NCBI RefSeq assembly: GCF_009805705.1
Contig: NZ_VSMB01000001.1
Location: 434,001-498,000 of the forward strand
Reading direction: 5' to 3'
From: Ruania rhizosphaerae
GTDB taxonomy: Bacteria; Actinomycetota; Actinomycetes; Actinomycetales; Beutenbergiaceae
Length of the DNA stretch: 64,000 nucleotides
Shown here: piece after piece, positions 8,546 through 16,646 of the stretch
Layout of the letters: the number at the start of each line of letters is the position of its first letter
Numbering within the stretch: the stretch's first letter is position 1
Notes under the pieces: model-generated
The model's input: the letters and a program-made list of their open reading frames with translations, nothing else
Told to the model about the DNA's origin: nothing
The model's database searches: none
Program-made: the position numbers and the translations under genes

Positions 8546-9478
8546 TCAGACCCCGACACCGGCACCGGGAGCCGGTCGACGCGACTTCGCCGCCGCGAGT
8601 TCAGCCTTGGCGGACTGGCGACGCCGCCATGCCGCACCGATCGAACCAGGAGTTGGCTGGCCGATGGCGCCGGTCAGGCGGTCGAGGAAGATGGCCAGGA
8701 TCACGATGCCAAGACCGGCCTCGAATCCGACCGCGACATCGACGGTAGCCAAGGCACCCGTCACGATCTTCCCGAGGCCGGGCGCGCCGACGAATCCGGC
8801 CATGACGGCCATCGACAGGCCGAGCATGATCACCTGGTTGATGCCGGCCATGATGGTCGGCAGCCCCAGGGGCAGTTGGATGCCACGCAGGATCTGACCG
8901 GAGGTCCCGCCGAACGCTTCTCCGGCCTCCACCGTCTCGGAATCGACCTGCCGGATGCCGAGTTCGGTGAGCCGCACGCCGGGCGGCAGCGAGAAGATGA
9001 TGGTCGCGACGACACCTGGTGCGAAGCCGATGCTGAAGAAGATGACGACGGGCACCAGGTAGACCAGGGCAGGCATCGTCTGCATGAAGTCCAGGACCGG
9101 CCGGACGATCGCACTGACGGTCGCGTTCTTCGCGGCGAGAATCCCGACCGGGATGGAGATGATGACCGCGACCAACGTCGCCACAAGCACCATCGACAAT
9201 GTCTGCATCGCCGGTTCCCAGACCTCCATGCTGATGATCAGGGTCATTCCCAGCAGCACGAAGATGGCGAACTTCCACGACCGTACCCACGCCCCAAGCA
9301 CGGCGAAGAGCGCCGCAAGCACGAGCGCGGGCAGCAGCATCAGCAAGTCGGTGAGTTCACCAGCGAGGAAGTTGAACGAGTCACTGATGGCATCCAGGAC
9401 CACCGGCAGATTGGCCTTGATCCAATCGACCGCAGCCTCGGCGCCTGCACCCAGCGGAATGTGGGGGATGAAGCTCAT
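8546..9478 (-). CDS. proW: glycine betaine/proline ABC transporter permease
   Basis: 310 residues of the ProW/OpuAB family. A periplasmic N-terminal helix region (AEAAVDWIKANLPVVLDAISD) is followed by about six membrane helices. The EAA-type ATPase contact (VEAGEAFGGTSGQILRGIQLPLGLPTI) is at about residue 185. The start codon overlaps the ATPase gene stop (ATGA at 9475-9478). It forms the channel for the binding protein encoded just downstream. Confidence 0.92.
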   Translation of the reverse strand: MSFIPHIPLGAGAEAAVDWIKANLPVVLDAISDSFNFLAGELTDLLMLLPALVLAALFAVLGAWVRSWKFAIFVLLGMTLIISMEVWEPAMQTLSMVLVATLVAVIISIPVGILAAKNATVSAIVRPVLDFMQTMPALVYLVPVVIFFSIGFAPGVVATIIFSLPPGVRLTELGIRQVDSETVEAGEAFGGTSGQILRGIQLPLGLPTIMAGINQVIMLGLSMAVMAGFVGAPGLGKIVTGALATVDVAVGFEAGLGIVILAIFLDRLTGAIGQPTPGSIGAAWRRRQSAKAELAAAKSRRPAPGAGVGV

Positions 9479-10710
9479 CGGGCACCTCCGGCTGTGGCGT
9501 CGGCCTCGGAATCGGTGCTGGTCCCGTTCTCGCTACCGTTCGGCACGGCGAGCGCACTCAGCAGGGTCACCCTGGGGATGACGCCGACCAGCGCACCCTT
9601 CTCGTTCACGACGGCGAGCGGGCTCCGGTTCTCGGCCGCGTCACCGAACAGCTCTGCCAGCGGGGTCTCCGGGCTCACCTGCGCCACTGCCCGGGAGGGG
9701 CGCGGCAGGTTGTCGCTGCCCTGGCGGATCGCCTCGGCCACGTCGTCCTCCCAGACCACGCCGACGACCTTGCGGTCACGTCCGACCACCAGGAGCGAGC
9801 TGGTCTGGTGCTCGCTCATGAGCTTGCGCGCGGCGCGGGGTCCGGACTCACTGCCGATCACGGCCACCGGGCGCTCCATCACCGCGCCGGCCGTGAGCAC
9901 GCGCGTGCGGTCGACGTCGGCGACGAACTGGGACACATAGTCGGTGGCGGGCTCGTTCAGGATCTGCTCGGCAGTGCCGATCTGGACGATCTTTCCGTCG
10001 CGCATCATCGCGATCCGGTCACCGAGGCGCATCGCCTCGTTCAGGTCGTGAGTGATGAACAGGATCGTCTTGCCGAGGTCGGCCTGGAGCTCGAGCAGCT
10101 GGTCCTGCATCTCCTTGCGGATCAGCGGGTCGAGTGCACTGAAGGCCTCGTCCATGAGCATGATCTCGGTCCCGGCCGCGAGCGCCCGGGCCAGCCCCAC
10201 GCGCTGGCGCATCCCGCCCGACAGTTCCGACGGGAGGTGTCCGCCCCACCCGTCGAGACCGACCATGCCGAGGGCCTCCTCGGCTGCCTTCTCACGGTCG
10301 GCCTTGGAGACGCCCTTGAGCTCGAGCGCATAGGCGGCGTTCTCACCCACGGTGCGGTGCGGCAGCAGCGCGAAGTGCTGGAACACCATGCTGACCTTGT
10401 TCCGGCGCAGCGCACGCAGGCCCGCCGGCGGCAGGTGCGTGACGTCGTCGCCGTCCACGAGCAGGGTGCCCGCGGTGGGCTCCAGGAGCCCATTGACGTT
10501 GCGGATCAGTGTGGACTTTCCCGAACCGGACAGTCCCATGACGACGAAGATCTCGCCGGGCTGCACGTCGAACGTGGCGTCGATGACCGCAGCGGTCAGC
10601 CCTTCTTTCATGAGCTGCTCGCGGGTAGCGCCCTCGCGCAGCATCTTCACGCCGCGCTGTGGACGGCGGCCGAAGATCTTGGTCAGACCTGTTGCCTCAA
10701 TGGCCGGCAC
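9475..10710 (-). CDS. proV: glycine betaine/proline ABC transporter ATP-binding protein with CBS domains
   Basis: 411 residues. The ABC domain has Walker A (GLSGSGKST), Q-loop (VFQHFALLP), signature (LSGGMRQR), Walker B (IMLMDEAFSALDP) and the switch His (FITHDLNEAMRLGDR). About residues 285-395 form a pair of CBS domains, which in this family sense ionic strength or nucleotides and gate transport. The N-terminus (AIEATGLTKIFG, followed by GVKMLREGATREQLMKEG) is typical of ProV. The GTG start at 10710 follows GGGAGC at a suitable distance. It is first in the proVWX-type operon, which is transcribed leftward. Confidence 0.93.
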   Translation of the reverse strand: MPAIEATGLTKIFGRRPQRGVKMLREGATREQLMKEGLTAAVIDATFDVQPGEIFVVMGLSGSGKSTLIRNVNGLLEPTAGTLLVDGDDVTHLPPAGLRALRRNKVSMVFQHFALLPHRTVGENAAYALELKGVSKADREKAAEEALGMVGLDGWGGHLPSELSGGMRQRVGLARALAAGTEIMLMDEAFSALDPLIRKEMQDQLLELQADLGKTILFITHDLNEAMRLGDRIAMMRDGKIVQIGTAEQILNEPATDYVSQFVADVDRTRVLTAGAVMERPVAVIGSESGPRAARKLMSEHQTSSLLVVGRDRKVVGVVWEDDVAEAIRQGSDNLPRPSRAVAQVSPETPLAELFGDAAENRSPLAVVNEKGALVGVIPRVTLLSALAVPNGSENGTSTDSEADATAGGAR

Positions 10711-10875
10711 GATGCTCCCGGGTCAGATTCCATGGACGTTCACCACGCGGATGTATGCGCGTCGTGACGGTGCCGCAAGCACACGATCGGGTACCCTCAC
10801 GGCCCGCGGCGATACTCCACTTTTGCACGTACCTTCGGGGCTATGCACATCCATACGGTCACGGCGCTGTAACAA
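10711..10875. other. intergenic region between proV and nanE
   Basis: 165 bp upstream of proV and downstream of nanE. It must hold the proV promoter, but I find no convincing -35/-10 pair, hairpin or repeat, and no small gene. Confidence 0.4.
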
Positions 10876-11634
10876 TCAGCGCGCTGACGAGTCGGCCGGA
10901 CCTCGAGCAACCGACGCGGCACCCCCGGTGTGGAGCGCCTCGTGGAACCACCTCGTGATCGACGCCGGATGCGTGATCGCCGTCCCGACGCACACGGCAT
11001 GCGCCCCGGCATGGAGCGCCTGAGCCGCCTCCGACGGCGTCCGGATCCGCCCCTCGGCGACCACCGGGACATCGACCGCAGCGACCATCTGGCGTACCAG
11101 GTCCAGGTCGGGCCCCGTCCCGGCTCGGCACTCGCTGGTGTAGCCGGAGAGTGTGGTGCTCACCACGTCGGCACCTGCCTCGGCCGCGGTCTCGGCATCG
11201 GCCAGCGTGCCGCAGTCGGCCATCACCATGGCCGTTGTCCGCTCGTGCAGTTCGGCGATGGTTTGAGCGAGCGTCAGGCCGTCGGGGCGCACGCGCCGGG
11301 TGCCGTCGATCGCCACGATGCTCGCACCCGCGTCCACGATCGCCAGCGCATGGTCGAGGGTCGGGGTGATGTAGACACCCTCGGCGCCGACCTTCCACAG
11401 GCCCACGATCGGCACCTCGACCTGCGCGGCGACGGACCGGACGTCGTCGGGACTCTCGATCCTGACCGCTACGGCACCGCCGCGCACCACGGACAGGGCG
11501 ACCTGCGTTGTCGTGCGGGGGTCCCGCATCGGTTCGCCGGGATAGGCCTGGCACGAGACGATCAGGCCCCCACGCATGCCCTCAAGGAGCCGCGCGCTGC
11601 CCGCGGATTCTGCGGTCGAGCCAGGCGTGGTCAT
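10876..11634 (-). CDS. nanE: N-acylglucosamine-6-phosphate (ManNAc-6-P) 2-epimerase
   Basis: 252 residues, a TIM-barrel epimerase converting N-acetylmannosamine-6-phosphate to N-acetylglucosamine-6-phosphate in sialic acid/ManNAc catabolism. Family signatures are visible: GGLIVSCQAYPGEPM near the N-terminus, PIVGLWK (catalytic Lys region), the VAIDGTRR loop, VMADCGT and VVAEGRIRTP for phosphate binding. ATG 11634 is chosen because GGAGG sits six bases before it; a GTG at 11667 would lie inside the divergent operators. It is divergent from the ROK kinase, with shared operators between them. No N-acetylneuraminate lyase is present in the window. Confidence 0.9.
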   Translation of the reverse strand: MTTPGSTAESAGSARLLEGMRGGLIVSCQAYPGEPMRDPRTTTQVALSVVRGGAVAVRIESPDDVRSVAAQVEVPIVGLWKVGAEGVYITPTLDHALAIVDAGASIVAIDGTRRVRPDGLTLAQTIAELHERTTAMVMADCGTLADAETAAEAGADVVSTTLSGYTSECRAGTGPDLDLVRQMVAAVDVPVVAEGRIRTPSEAAQALHAGAHAVCVGTAITHPASITRWFHEALHTGGAASVARGPADSSAR

Positions 11635-11665
11635 CGGGAACCTCCAGGGATCGGGAACCGGCACC

Positions 11666-11699
11666 ATTACCCTAGGGTAATCTGATCACCCTAGCGTGA
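11666..11699. promoter_or_regulatory. tandem CTAG-centred operators between nanE and the ROK kinase
   Basis: ATTACCCTAGGGTAAT (11666-11681) is a perfect 16-bp palindrome. A second, imperfect copy (TCACCCTAGCGTGA, 11686-11699) is centred 19 bp further on. HutC/UTRA regulators such as DasR bind 16-bp sites with the same CTAG centre, so the GntR/UTRA protein at 12672 is the likely ligand (inference). Confidence 0.6.
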
Positions 11700-11715
11700 A
11701 GGAGGTGGGTGATCG

Positions 11716-12678
11716 ATGACTCCCCCGCTCGTCGTCGCCGTCGACATCGGCGGGACGAAGACGGCGGCTGCCACCGTCACGTGTGACGCTCAGGTGGGCC
11801 CGATCCAGCATGTGCCCACCCCAGCAGCGGCGGGACCTGAGGCGGTCATCGCGTCAGTCACGGAGCTGATCCGCACCGTTCTCGACGGGGCCTGCGACCG
11901 CGATGGCTCCGCCCCGCCCCTCCAGGGCATCGCAGTCGCAACCGCGGGCATGGTCGACACTCGAACTGGAACGATCGTGGCTGCCAACAGCACCTTTCCT
12001 GGCTGGCCAGGCACCGCCGTCGGGAAGCGCCTGGGCGCCATCTTCGAGACCAGGGTGAGGGTGCAACACGACGTGGCCGCCCACGGCGCGGGTGAGGCCT
12101 GGGTCGGGGCAGGCCGGGGCGCGACGTGCGCGTTGATGGTGGCGGTGGGTACCGGTGTGGGGTCAGCGATCGTGCTGGAGGGCCGCTCGCGTGGCGGCGC
12201 CCATCATGCAGCCGGCGAGATGGGACACATGCCCTCCCGTTTGGCTGCTGGCATGCCCTGTCCGTGTGGTCGCACCGGGCATCTCGAAGCGATCGCCAGC
12301 GGCCCGGCCATCGCCTCCCGGTACCGGGCGCTCCACGGCGGGGACGCCCAGACGCCCGCAGTCCTCGCCCAAGCGGATGCCGGGGAGCCCGGCGCCGTCG
12401 GCGTCGTCCGCGATGCCGCCACCGCGCTCGGTGAGGCGATCGCCGGCAGTGTGACCGTGCTCGATCCGGAGGTCGTGATCCTCGGAGGAGGCATCGTCAG
12501 GGCATCGCAGACCTGGCTGACCACCGTGCGCCAGAGCGTGCACCACGAGTTGGTCGCGCCGTTGCGCGAGATCCCGCTGCGGCTGTCCTCGCTCGGAGGT
12601 GCCGCACCGCTGCTCGGCGCGGCGCGAGCGGTCTGGCAGGCCAGCGACGACGACATGCCGGCCGGTGGACGGTGGTGA
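11716..12678 (+). CDS. ROK family sugar kinase, probable N-acetylmannosamine kinase
   Basis: 320 residues. It has the N-terminal ATP-binding motif DIGGTKT, the ROK signature region (GRSRGGAHHAAGEMGHMP), and the zinc motif CPCGRTGHLE, in which the last canonical Cys is His. EAIASG and GGGIVRAS support the sugar kinase fold. GGAGGTG precedes ATG 11716. Divergence from nanE and overlap with a GntR/UTRA gene make ManNAc the likely substrate, giving ManNAc-6-P for NanE. Glucose or GlcNAc kinase activity is an alternative, since ROK specificity cannot be read by eye. Confidence 0.82.
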   Translation: MTPPLVVAVDIGGTKTAAATVTCDAQVGPIQHVPTPAAAGPEAVIASVTELIRTVLDGACDRDGSAPPLQGIAVATAGMVDTRTGTIVAANSTFPGWPGTAVGKRLGAIFETRVRVQHDVAAHGAGEAWVGAGRGATCALMVAVGTGVGSAIVLEGRSRGGAHHAAGEMGHMPSRLAAGMPCPCGRTGHLEAIASGPAIASRYRALHGGDAQTPAVLAQADAGEPGAVGVVRDAATALGEAIAGSVTVLDPEVVILGGGIVRASQTWLTTVRQSVHHELVAPLREIPLRLSSLGGAAPLLGAARAVWQASDDDMPAGGRW

Positions 12679-13376
12679 CGAAGTACGCGGCGATCGCGCG
12701 CGATCTCTCAGCCCTCGTGGACTCCAAGGAACCCGGCGAGCGCATCCCCAGCGAGCAGGAGCTCGCCTCCCGCTACGAGGTGTCAGCGATGACCGTGCGG
12801 CGCGCGTTGCAGATCCTCATCGAGAGCGGGCGCATCGAGGGGATCCCCGGCCGCGGAACGTTCGTGCGCGAGCCGACGGTCACCAAGCCGCTGACGTCGA
12901 CGTCCTTCAGCGAGACGATGCGCGCCTCGGGCCGGGTGCCGAGCAGCCGGCTGCTCTCAGCCGCGATCGAACCCGCCACCGAGGATGAATGCCGGCAGCT
13001 CGGGCTGGAGCCCGGTGATGCGGTCCTGCACATCCGGCGGGTGCGCTACGGCGACGACGTCCCGCTCTGCCTGGAGCATGCGCGGCTCGCCGCCGCGCGC
13101 TTCCCCGGGCTGCTCGGGCACGACCTGGAGGCGTCGCTGTACTCCCTCCTGCGAACGAAGTACAAGACCGTGATCAGCAGAGCCCGGTTCGAGGTGGCCG
13201 CGACGCACGCGGACCCTGGCAGTGCTGAGAACCTGGGAATCGACACCACCACACCGTGCCTGCGCACCCGCACCTGGGGGCGGGCGAGTGACGGCGTGAT
13301 CGTCGAGCACACGACGTCCTTGTACCGGGGCGACATGTACCGGCTGACGCTGGAGGACGATCCCGGACAAAACTGA
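12672..13376 (+). CDS. GntR family transcriptional regulator (HutC/UTRA subfamily)
   Basis: 234 residues. An N-terminal winged helix (GERIPSEQELASRYEVSAMTVRRALQ, residues about 17-43, and IEGIPGRGTFV) is followed by a UTRA ligand-binding domain (from about residue 75: SFSETMRASGRVPSSRL, then LEPGDAVLHIRRVRYGDDVPLCLEH). The start overlaps the ROK kinase gene by 7 bp. UTRA regulators usually sense phosphorylated amino sugars, fitting ManNAc-6-P or GlcNAc-6-P as inducer and the CTAG palindromes at 11666-11699 as operators. Confidence 0.88.
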   Translation: MVTKYAAIARDLSALVDSKEPGERIPSEQELASRYEVSAMTVRRALQILIESGRIEGIPGRGTFVREPTVTKPLTSTSFSETMRASGRVPSSRLLSAAIEPATEDECRQLGLEPGDAVLHIRRVRYGDDVPLCLEHARLAAARFPGLLGHDLEASLYSLLRTKYKTVISRARFEVAATHADPGSAENLGIDTTTPCLRTRTWGRASDGVIVEHTTSLYRGDMYRLTLEDDPGQN

Positions 13377-13429
13377 CGGGAATACTGCCACGCCGTGCTC
13401 TCACGGGCCTGGTTGGCAGTATGTCCGTC
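13375..13429. terminator. imperfect hairpin between convergent genes
   Basis: 16-base arms (13375-13390 and 13414-13429) pair with two adjacent mismatches. The loop contains a second small hairpin, CCGTG-CTCT-CACGG. It separates the GntR and HelR genes, which converge here. No T-tract. Confidence 0.55.
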
Positions 13430-13440
13430 GATGTCGTCCC

Positions 13441-15606
13441 TCAGGTCAGCACCACCAGCTCCCGCGTCGACCGGGTCATCGCGACGTACCGGTCCACCGC
13501 GCCGGTGATGCCGTCCCCGAACTCCTCCGGGCGCACCAGCACGACCAGGTCGAACTCCAGCCCCTTGGCGAGCTGCGGCGTCAGCGACTGCACACGGTCG
13601 GTGCCGGGGAACTCCGCGTGCCCGATCACGCACGCCGTGCCGGAGTGCTCGGCCAGCCACTCCTCCAGGATCGCCTCCAGCTCGGAGACGGTCCCGCGCC
13701 GCACCGGAACGCCGCTGGAGCGGATGGAGGTGGGCACGTTCGCGTCGGGGAGAGCAGCGCGGATCACCGGTTCCGCCTCGGCCATCACCTCCGACGGCGT
13801 GCGGTAGTTGGTCGACAAGCTCGCCAGGCGGATGCGGGCGATCCCGACCCGCTCCAACCGCTGCGCCCACGATTCGGAGAATCCGCGCCTCGCCTGCGCC
13901 CGATCGCCGACGATCGTCAGGCTCGCCGAGGGGCACCGGGCCAGGATTACCTGCCACTCGGCGTCGGTGAGTTCCTGCGCCTCATCCACCACCACGTGCG
14001 CGAACGGCCCGGCCAGCCGGTCCCGCCGCTCCCGCGGGAGCGCCGAGTCGTCCACCAGCGCCTCCTGCAGATCCTCGTGCCGGAGCATCGTCATCACCCC
14101 GAGCTCGGAATCGTCATGCTCCATCAGGTGGTCGATCACCTCCCCGATGGCGGCACGTTCCTTGGCGACGGCGTCTTTTCGCTCCCGCTCCCGGCGCACC
14201 AGTCCCGCGTCCCCCAGCAGGCGGCGGGCGGCATCAAGCAGCGGGAGGTCGGCGGTGGTCCAGGCGTGGGGATCCTGACGCTGCAGCAGTCGGATCTCCT
14301 CGCGGGAGAGCCAGGGGGCACACAGTTTCAGGAACGCCGGGACCGTCCATAGATCCCCGACGACGTCCGTGGCCTCGAGTGTCGGCCATGCCCGGCCCAG
14401 GGCACCGGTCAGGGCACTGCTGCGGGTGAGGTTGCGGCGGATCACCTCGGGGGCTGCTGCTTCGTCATCGGTGAGCTTGTCGGCGACGATCTCCACGAGC
14501 GCATCCCAGATGTCGGTGAGTGCCTCGTTGTGCGGCACGCTCGGGTCCACGGCGCGGAAGGCCTCGGCCCAGTCGTCCGGTGTGAGCACGAGCTTCGCCC
14601 AGGGCAGGGTGACCCACGTGTCCTCGGTGGGCGGCTCCTCGTAGAACCGGATGCCAGTGCGGATGCCGCGCACCATCTGCGCCGACGCCTTCAGCCGGGC
14701 CACCTCGGGATCGGTCTCGGCCGGCGCGGACGCGCCCTCCGGTTGCATGTCGGCCAGGGTGCAGGTGGCCACCCCGTCCTCACCCAGGCTGGGCAGCACA
14801 TCGGAGACGTAGTGCAGATAGGGGCGGTGCGGTCCGACCACGAGCACGCCACCGCGCCCTTCGCCGAGCTGCGGGTCGGAATAGGTGAGATAGGCGGCCC
14901 GGTGCAGGGCGACGACCGTCTTGCCGGTCCCCGGTCCGCCGTCGACGATCAGCGCACCCGAACCCGGGGAGCGGATGATGGCGTCCTGATCGGCTGCGAT
15001 GGTGCCGAGGACGTCACGCATGCGGTCCGAGCGGGAGGCGCCGAGGCTGGCGATGAACGCGGACTGGTCGTCCATGGCGGCGCTCTGCTCCACGCCGGTC
15101 TCGAAGACCTCGTCCCAGTAGTCGACGATCCGGCCCCCGCTCCACCGGTACCGGCGGCGGCTGGTCAGGCCCATCGGGTCGCCGTGTGTGGCACCGAAGA
15201 ACGGTTCGGCGGCCGGGGAACGCCAGTCCACCAGCAACCGGCGGCCGGTGTGGTCGGTCAGGCCGAGCCGGCCCACGTAGGTGGTCTCGCCATCGGCTGC
15301 CACCATCCGGCCCAGCACCAGGTCGAGACCGAAGCGGCGCAGCGTCCGGATCCGGGTGGTGAGCCGGCGGATCTCCACGTCTCGTTCCACGGCTTCCTGC
15401 CCGGATCGGCCGGGGTTCTTCTTGGTGGCGGCGAGCCGGTCGGTGAGATCGACGAGCTGGCTCTCGACGGCGTCAGCCACCTCGGCGAGGCGGGTCTCGT
15501 CCTCGCGGATCAGGGCAGGGTCGGTCTTGGTGGCCAGGTGGTCCGGGAGGGCGAACGGGGTCGAGGCGATGTGAGCGTGGCGATCGGTGGCGGATGACTG
15601 CGGCAT
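13441..15606 (-). CDS. helR: HelD/HelR-type RNA polymerase-associated SF1 ATPase
   Basis: 721 residues. An N-terminal antiparallel coiled coil (about residues 30-95) precedes a split SF1 helicase core: Walker A GGPGTGKT (about 223-230), Walker B FAHVVVDEAQEL, motif III GDRAQARRG, motif IV NYRTPSEV and the C-terminal RYVAMTRSTREL. This is the architecture of HelD, which enters the RNA polymerase channels and releases the enzyme from nucleic acid. Actinobacterial HelR proteins do this for rifampicin-blocked polymerase. ATG 15606 (MPQSSATDR) is preferred; the frame open to 15762 would run through the promoter palindrome. A perfect 23-bp palindrome resembling the rifamycin-associated element lies upstream. 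The helR assignment rests on both features. Plain HelD remains possible. Confidence 0.78.
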   Translation of the reverse strand: MPQSSATDRHAHIASTPFALPDHLATKTDPALIREDETRLAEVADAVESQLVDLTDRLAATKKNPGRSGQEAVERDVEIRRLTTRIRTLRRFGLDLVLGRMVAADGETTYVGRLGLTDHTGRRLLVDWRSPAAEPFFGATHGDPMGLTSRRRYRWSGGRIVDYWDEVFETGVEQSAAMDDQSAFIASLGASRSDRMRDVLGTIAADQDAIIRSPGSGALIVDGGPGTGKTVVALHRAAYLTYSDPQLGEGRGGVLVVGPHRPYLHYVSDVLPSLGEDGVATCTLADMQPEGASAPAETDPEVARLKASAQMVRGIRTGIRFYEEPPTEDTWVTLPWAKLVLTPDDWAEAFRAVDPSVPHNEALTDIWDALVEIVADKLTDDEAAAPEVIRRNLTRSSALTGALGRAWPTLEATDVVGDLWTVPAFLKLCAPWLSREEIRLLQRQDPHAWTTADLPLLDAARRLLGDAGLVRRERERKDAVAKERAAIGEVIDHLMEHDDSELGVMTMLRHEDLQEALVDDSALPRERRDRLAGPFAHVVVDEAQELTDAEWQVILARCPSASLTIVGDRAQARRGFSESWAQRLERVGIARIRLASLSTNYRTPSEVMAEAEPVIRAALPDANVPTSIRSSGVPVRRGTVSELEAILEEWLAEHSGTACVIGHAEFPGTDRVQSLTPQLAKGLEFDLVVLVRPEEFGDGITGAVDRYVAMTRSTRELVVLT

Positions 15607-15662
15607 CGTGCGGCTCCGGGATAGGCGGGGGCCAGGGTGGAGCGACGATTGTGCGCCACTAC

Positions 15663-15685
15663 GGGGGCCTTGCCGCAAGGCCCCC
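15663..15685 (-). promoter_or_regulatory. rifamycin-associated-element-like palindrome at the helR promoter
   Basis: A perfect inverted repeat: on the minus strand the arms are GGGGGCCTTGC and GCAAGGCCCCC around one central G. The core CCTTGCGGCAAGG matches, from memory, the 19-bp element found upstream of rifamycin-resistance genes and helR in actinomycetes. A -10-like TATATC (15691-15696) sits just upstream, putting the expected start of transcription within or beside the palindrome. Confidence 0.7.
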
Positions 15686-15758
15686 CATGGGATATACCTT
15701 GGAAAGGGCAAGGGGAGAGGGCCAGGGAGTGCAGGCAGCATTCCTCCTCGCCACGCAT

Positions 15759-16646
15759 TCACCGCACGGCCAGCGCCACCTCCGCCTCCACACCGGAGAG
15801 TTTGGCGGGATTGCGCACGTAGTACATCCCGGCGATCCGGGCATTCTCGACCGTGAAGGCGATGACCCCGTCGAATGCGCCATCCACGTCGATCGCGAGC
15901 GCCGGGCCACCGTTGACAAACACGGGACGCACCGCGACTCCGGCCATCGATGTGGCGATCCCTCCGATCAGCAAGCGCGCCACCTTCTCGGCGCCGATGA
16001 TCGGGCGCAGTGCGGCCTTCTTCACGCCACCGCCGTCGGCCATGTACACCACGTCCGGGGCGAGCACGTCGAGCAGCCGCTGCGGATCACCGGCCATGAC
16101 CGCGGCCTGGAAGGACTCCAGCGCCGCCCTGGCCTCGCGGGCTGACACTGTGGCGCGCGGGCGACGGGCTTCGACGTGCTGGCGTGCCCGGTGGGCGATC
16201 TGGCGAACGGCTGCGGGTGTCTTCTCGACGGCGGAAGCGATCTCGTCGTATCCGATGTCGAAGACCTCCCGGAGCACGAAGACGGCGCGCTCGGTTGGGG
16301 AGAGGGTCTCCAGTACCAGCATCAGGGCCATCGACACGCTCTCCGCGAGCTCGGCGTTCTCGGCGACGTCCGGGGTGGTGAGCAGGGGCTCGGGCAGCCA
16401 CGCACCGACGTAGGACTCCTTGCGCCGGGCGAGCGTGCGCAGCCGGTTCAGCGATTGGCGGGTGACGATCCGCACCAGGTAGGCGCGCTGGTCCCGTACC
16501 TGCGCCAGGTCCACCCGCGCCCATCGCAACCATGCCTCCTGGAGCACGTCCTCGGCGTCGGCCGCCGAACCGAGCATCTCGTAGGCGACGGTGAACAGCA
16601 GGTTGCGGTGGGCGACGAAAGCAGCCGTGGCCAGATCGGTGCTCAT
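15759..16646 (-). CDS. sigJ: ECF41-family RNA polymerase sigma factor with SnoaL-like C-terminal domain
   Basis: 295 residues, longer than ordinary ECF factors. Region 2 (NLLFTVAYEMLGSAADAEDVLQEAWLRW) and region 4 (TERAVFVLREVFDIGYDEIASAVEKTPAAVRQIAHRAR, cited only by these key parts) occupy the first 170 residues. A SnoaL_2-type domain of about 100 residues follows. The ECF41 hallmarks WLPEPL in the linker, DGGG in the C-terminal domain and a C-terminal NPAKL (NPDKL consensus) are all present; in this family the extension acts as a built-in regulator instead of an anti-sigma factor. The start overlaps the upstream oxidoreductase gene (ATGA). The name sigJ is by analogy with the mycobacterial member. 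Confidence 0.88.
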   Translation of the reverse strand: MSTDLATAAFVAHRNLLFTVAYEMLGSAADAEDVLQEAWLRWARVDLAQVRDQRAYLVRIVTRQSLNRLRTLARRKESYVGAWLPEPLLTTPDVAENAELAESVSMALMLVLETLSPTERAVFVLREVFDIGYDEIASAVEKTPAAVRQIAHRARQHVEARRPRATVSAREARAALESFQAAVMAGDPQRLLDVLAPDVVYMADGGGVKKAALRPIIGAEKVARLLIGGIATSMAGVAVRPVFVNGGPALAIDVDGAFDGVIAFTVENARIAGMYYVRNPAKLSGVEAEVALAVR

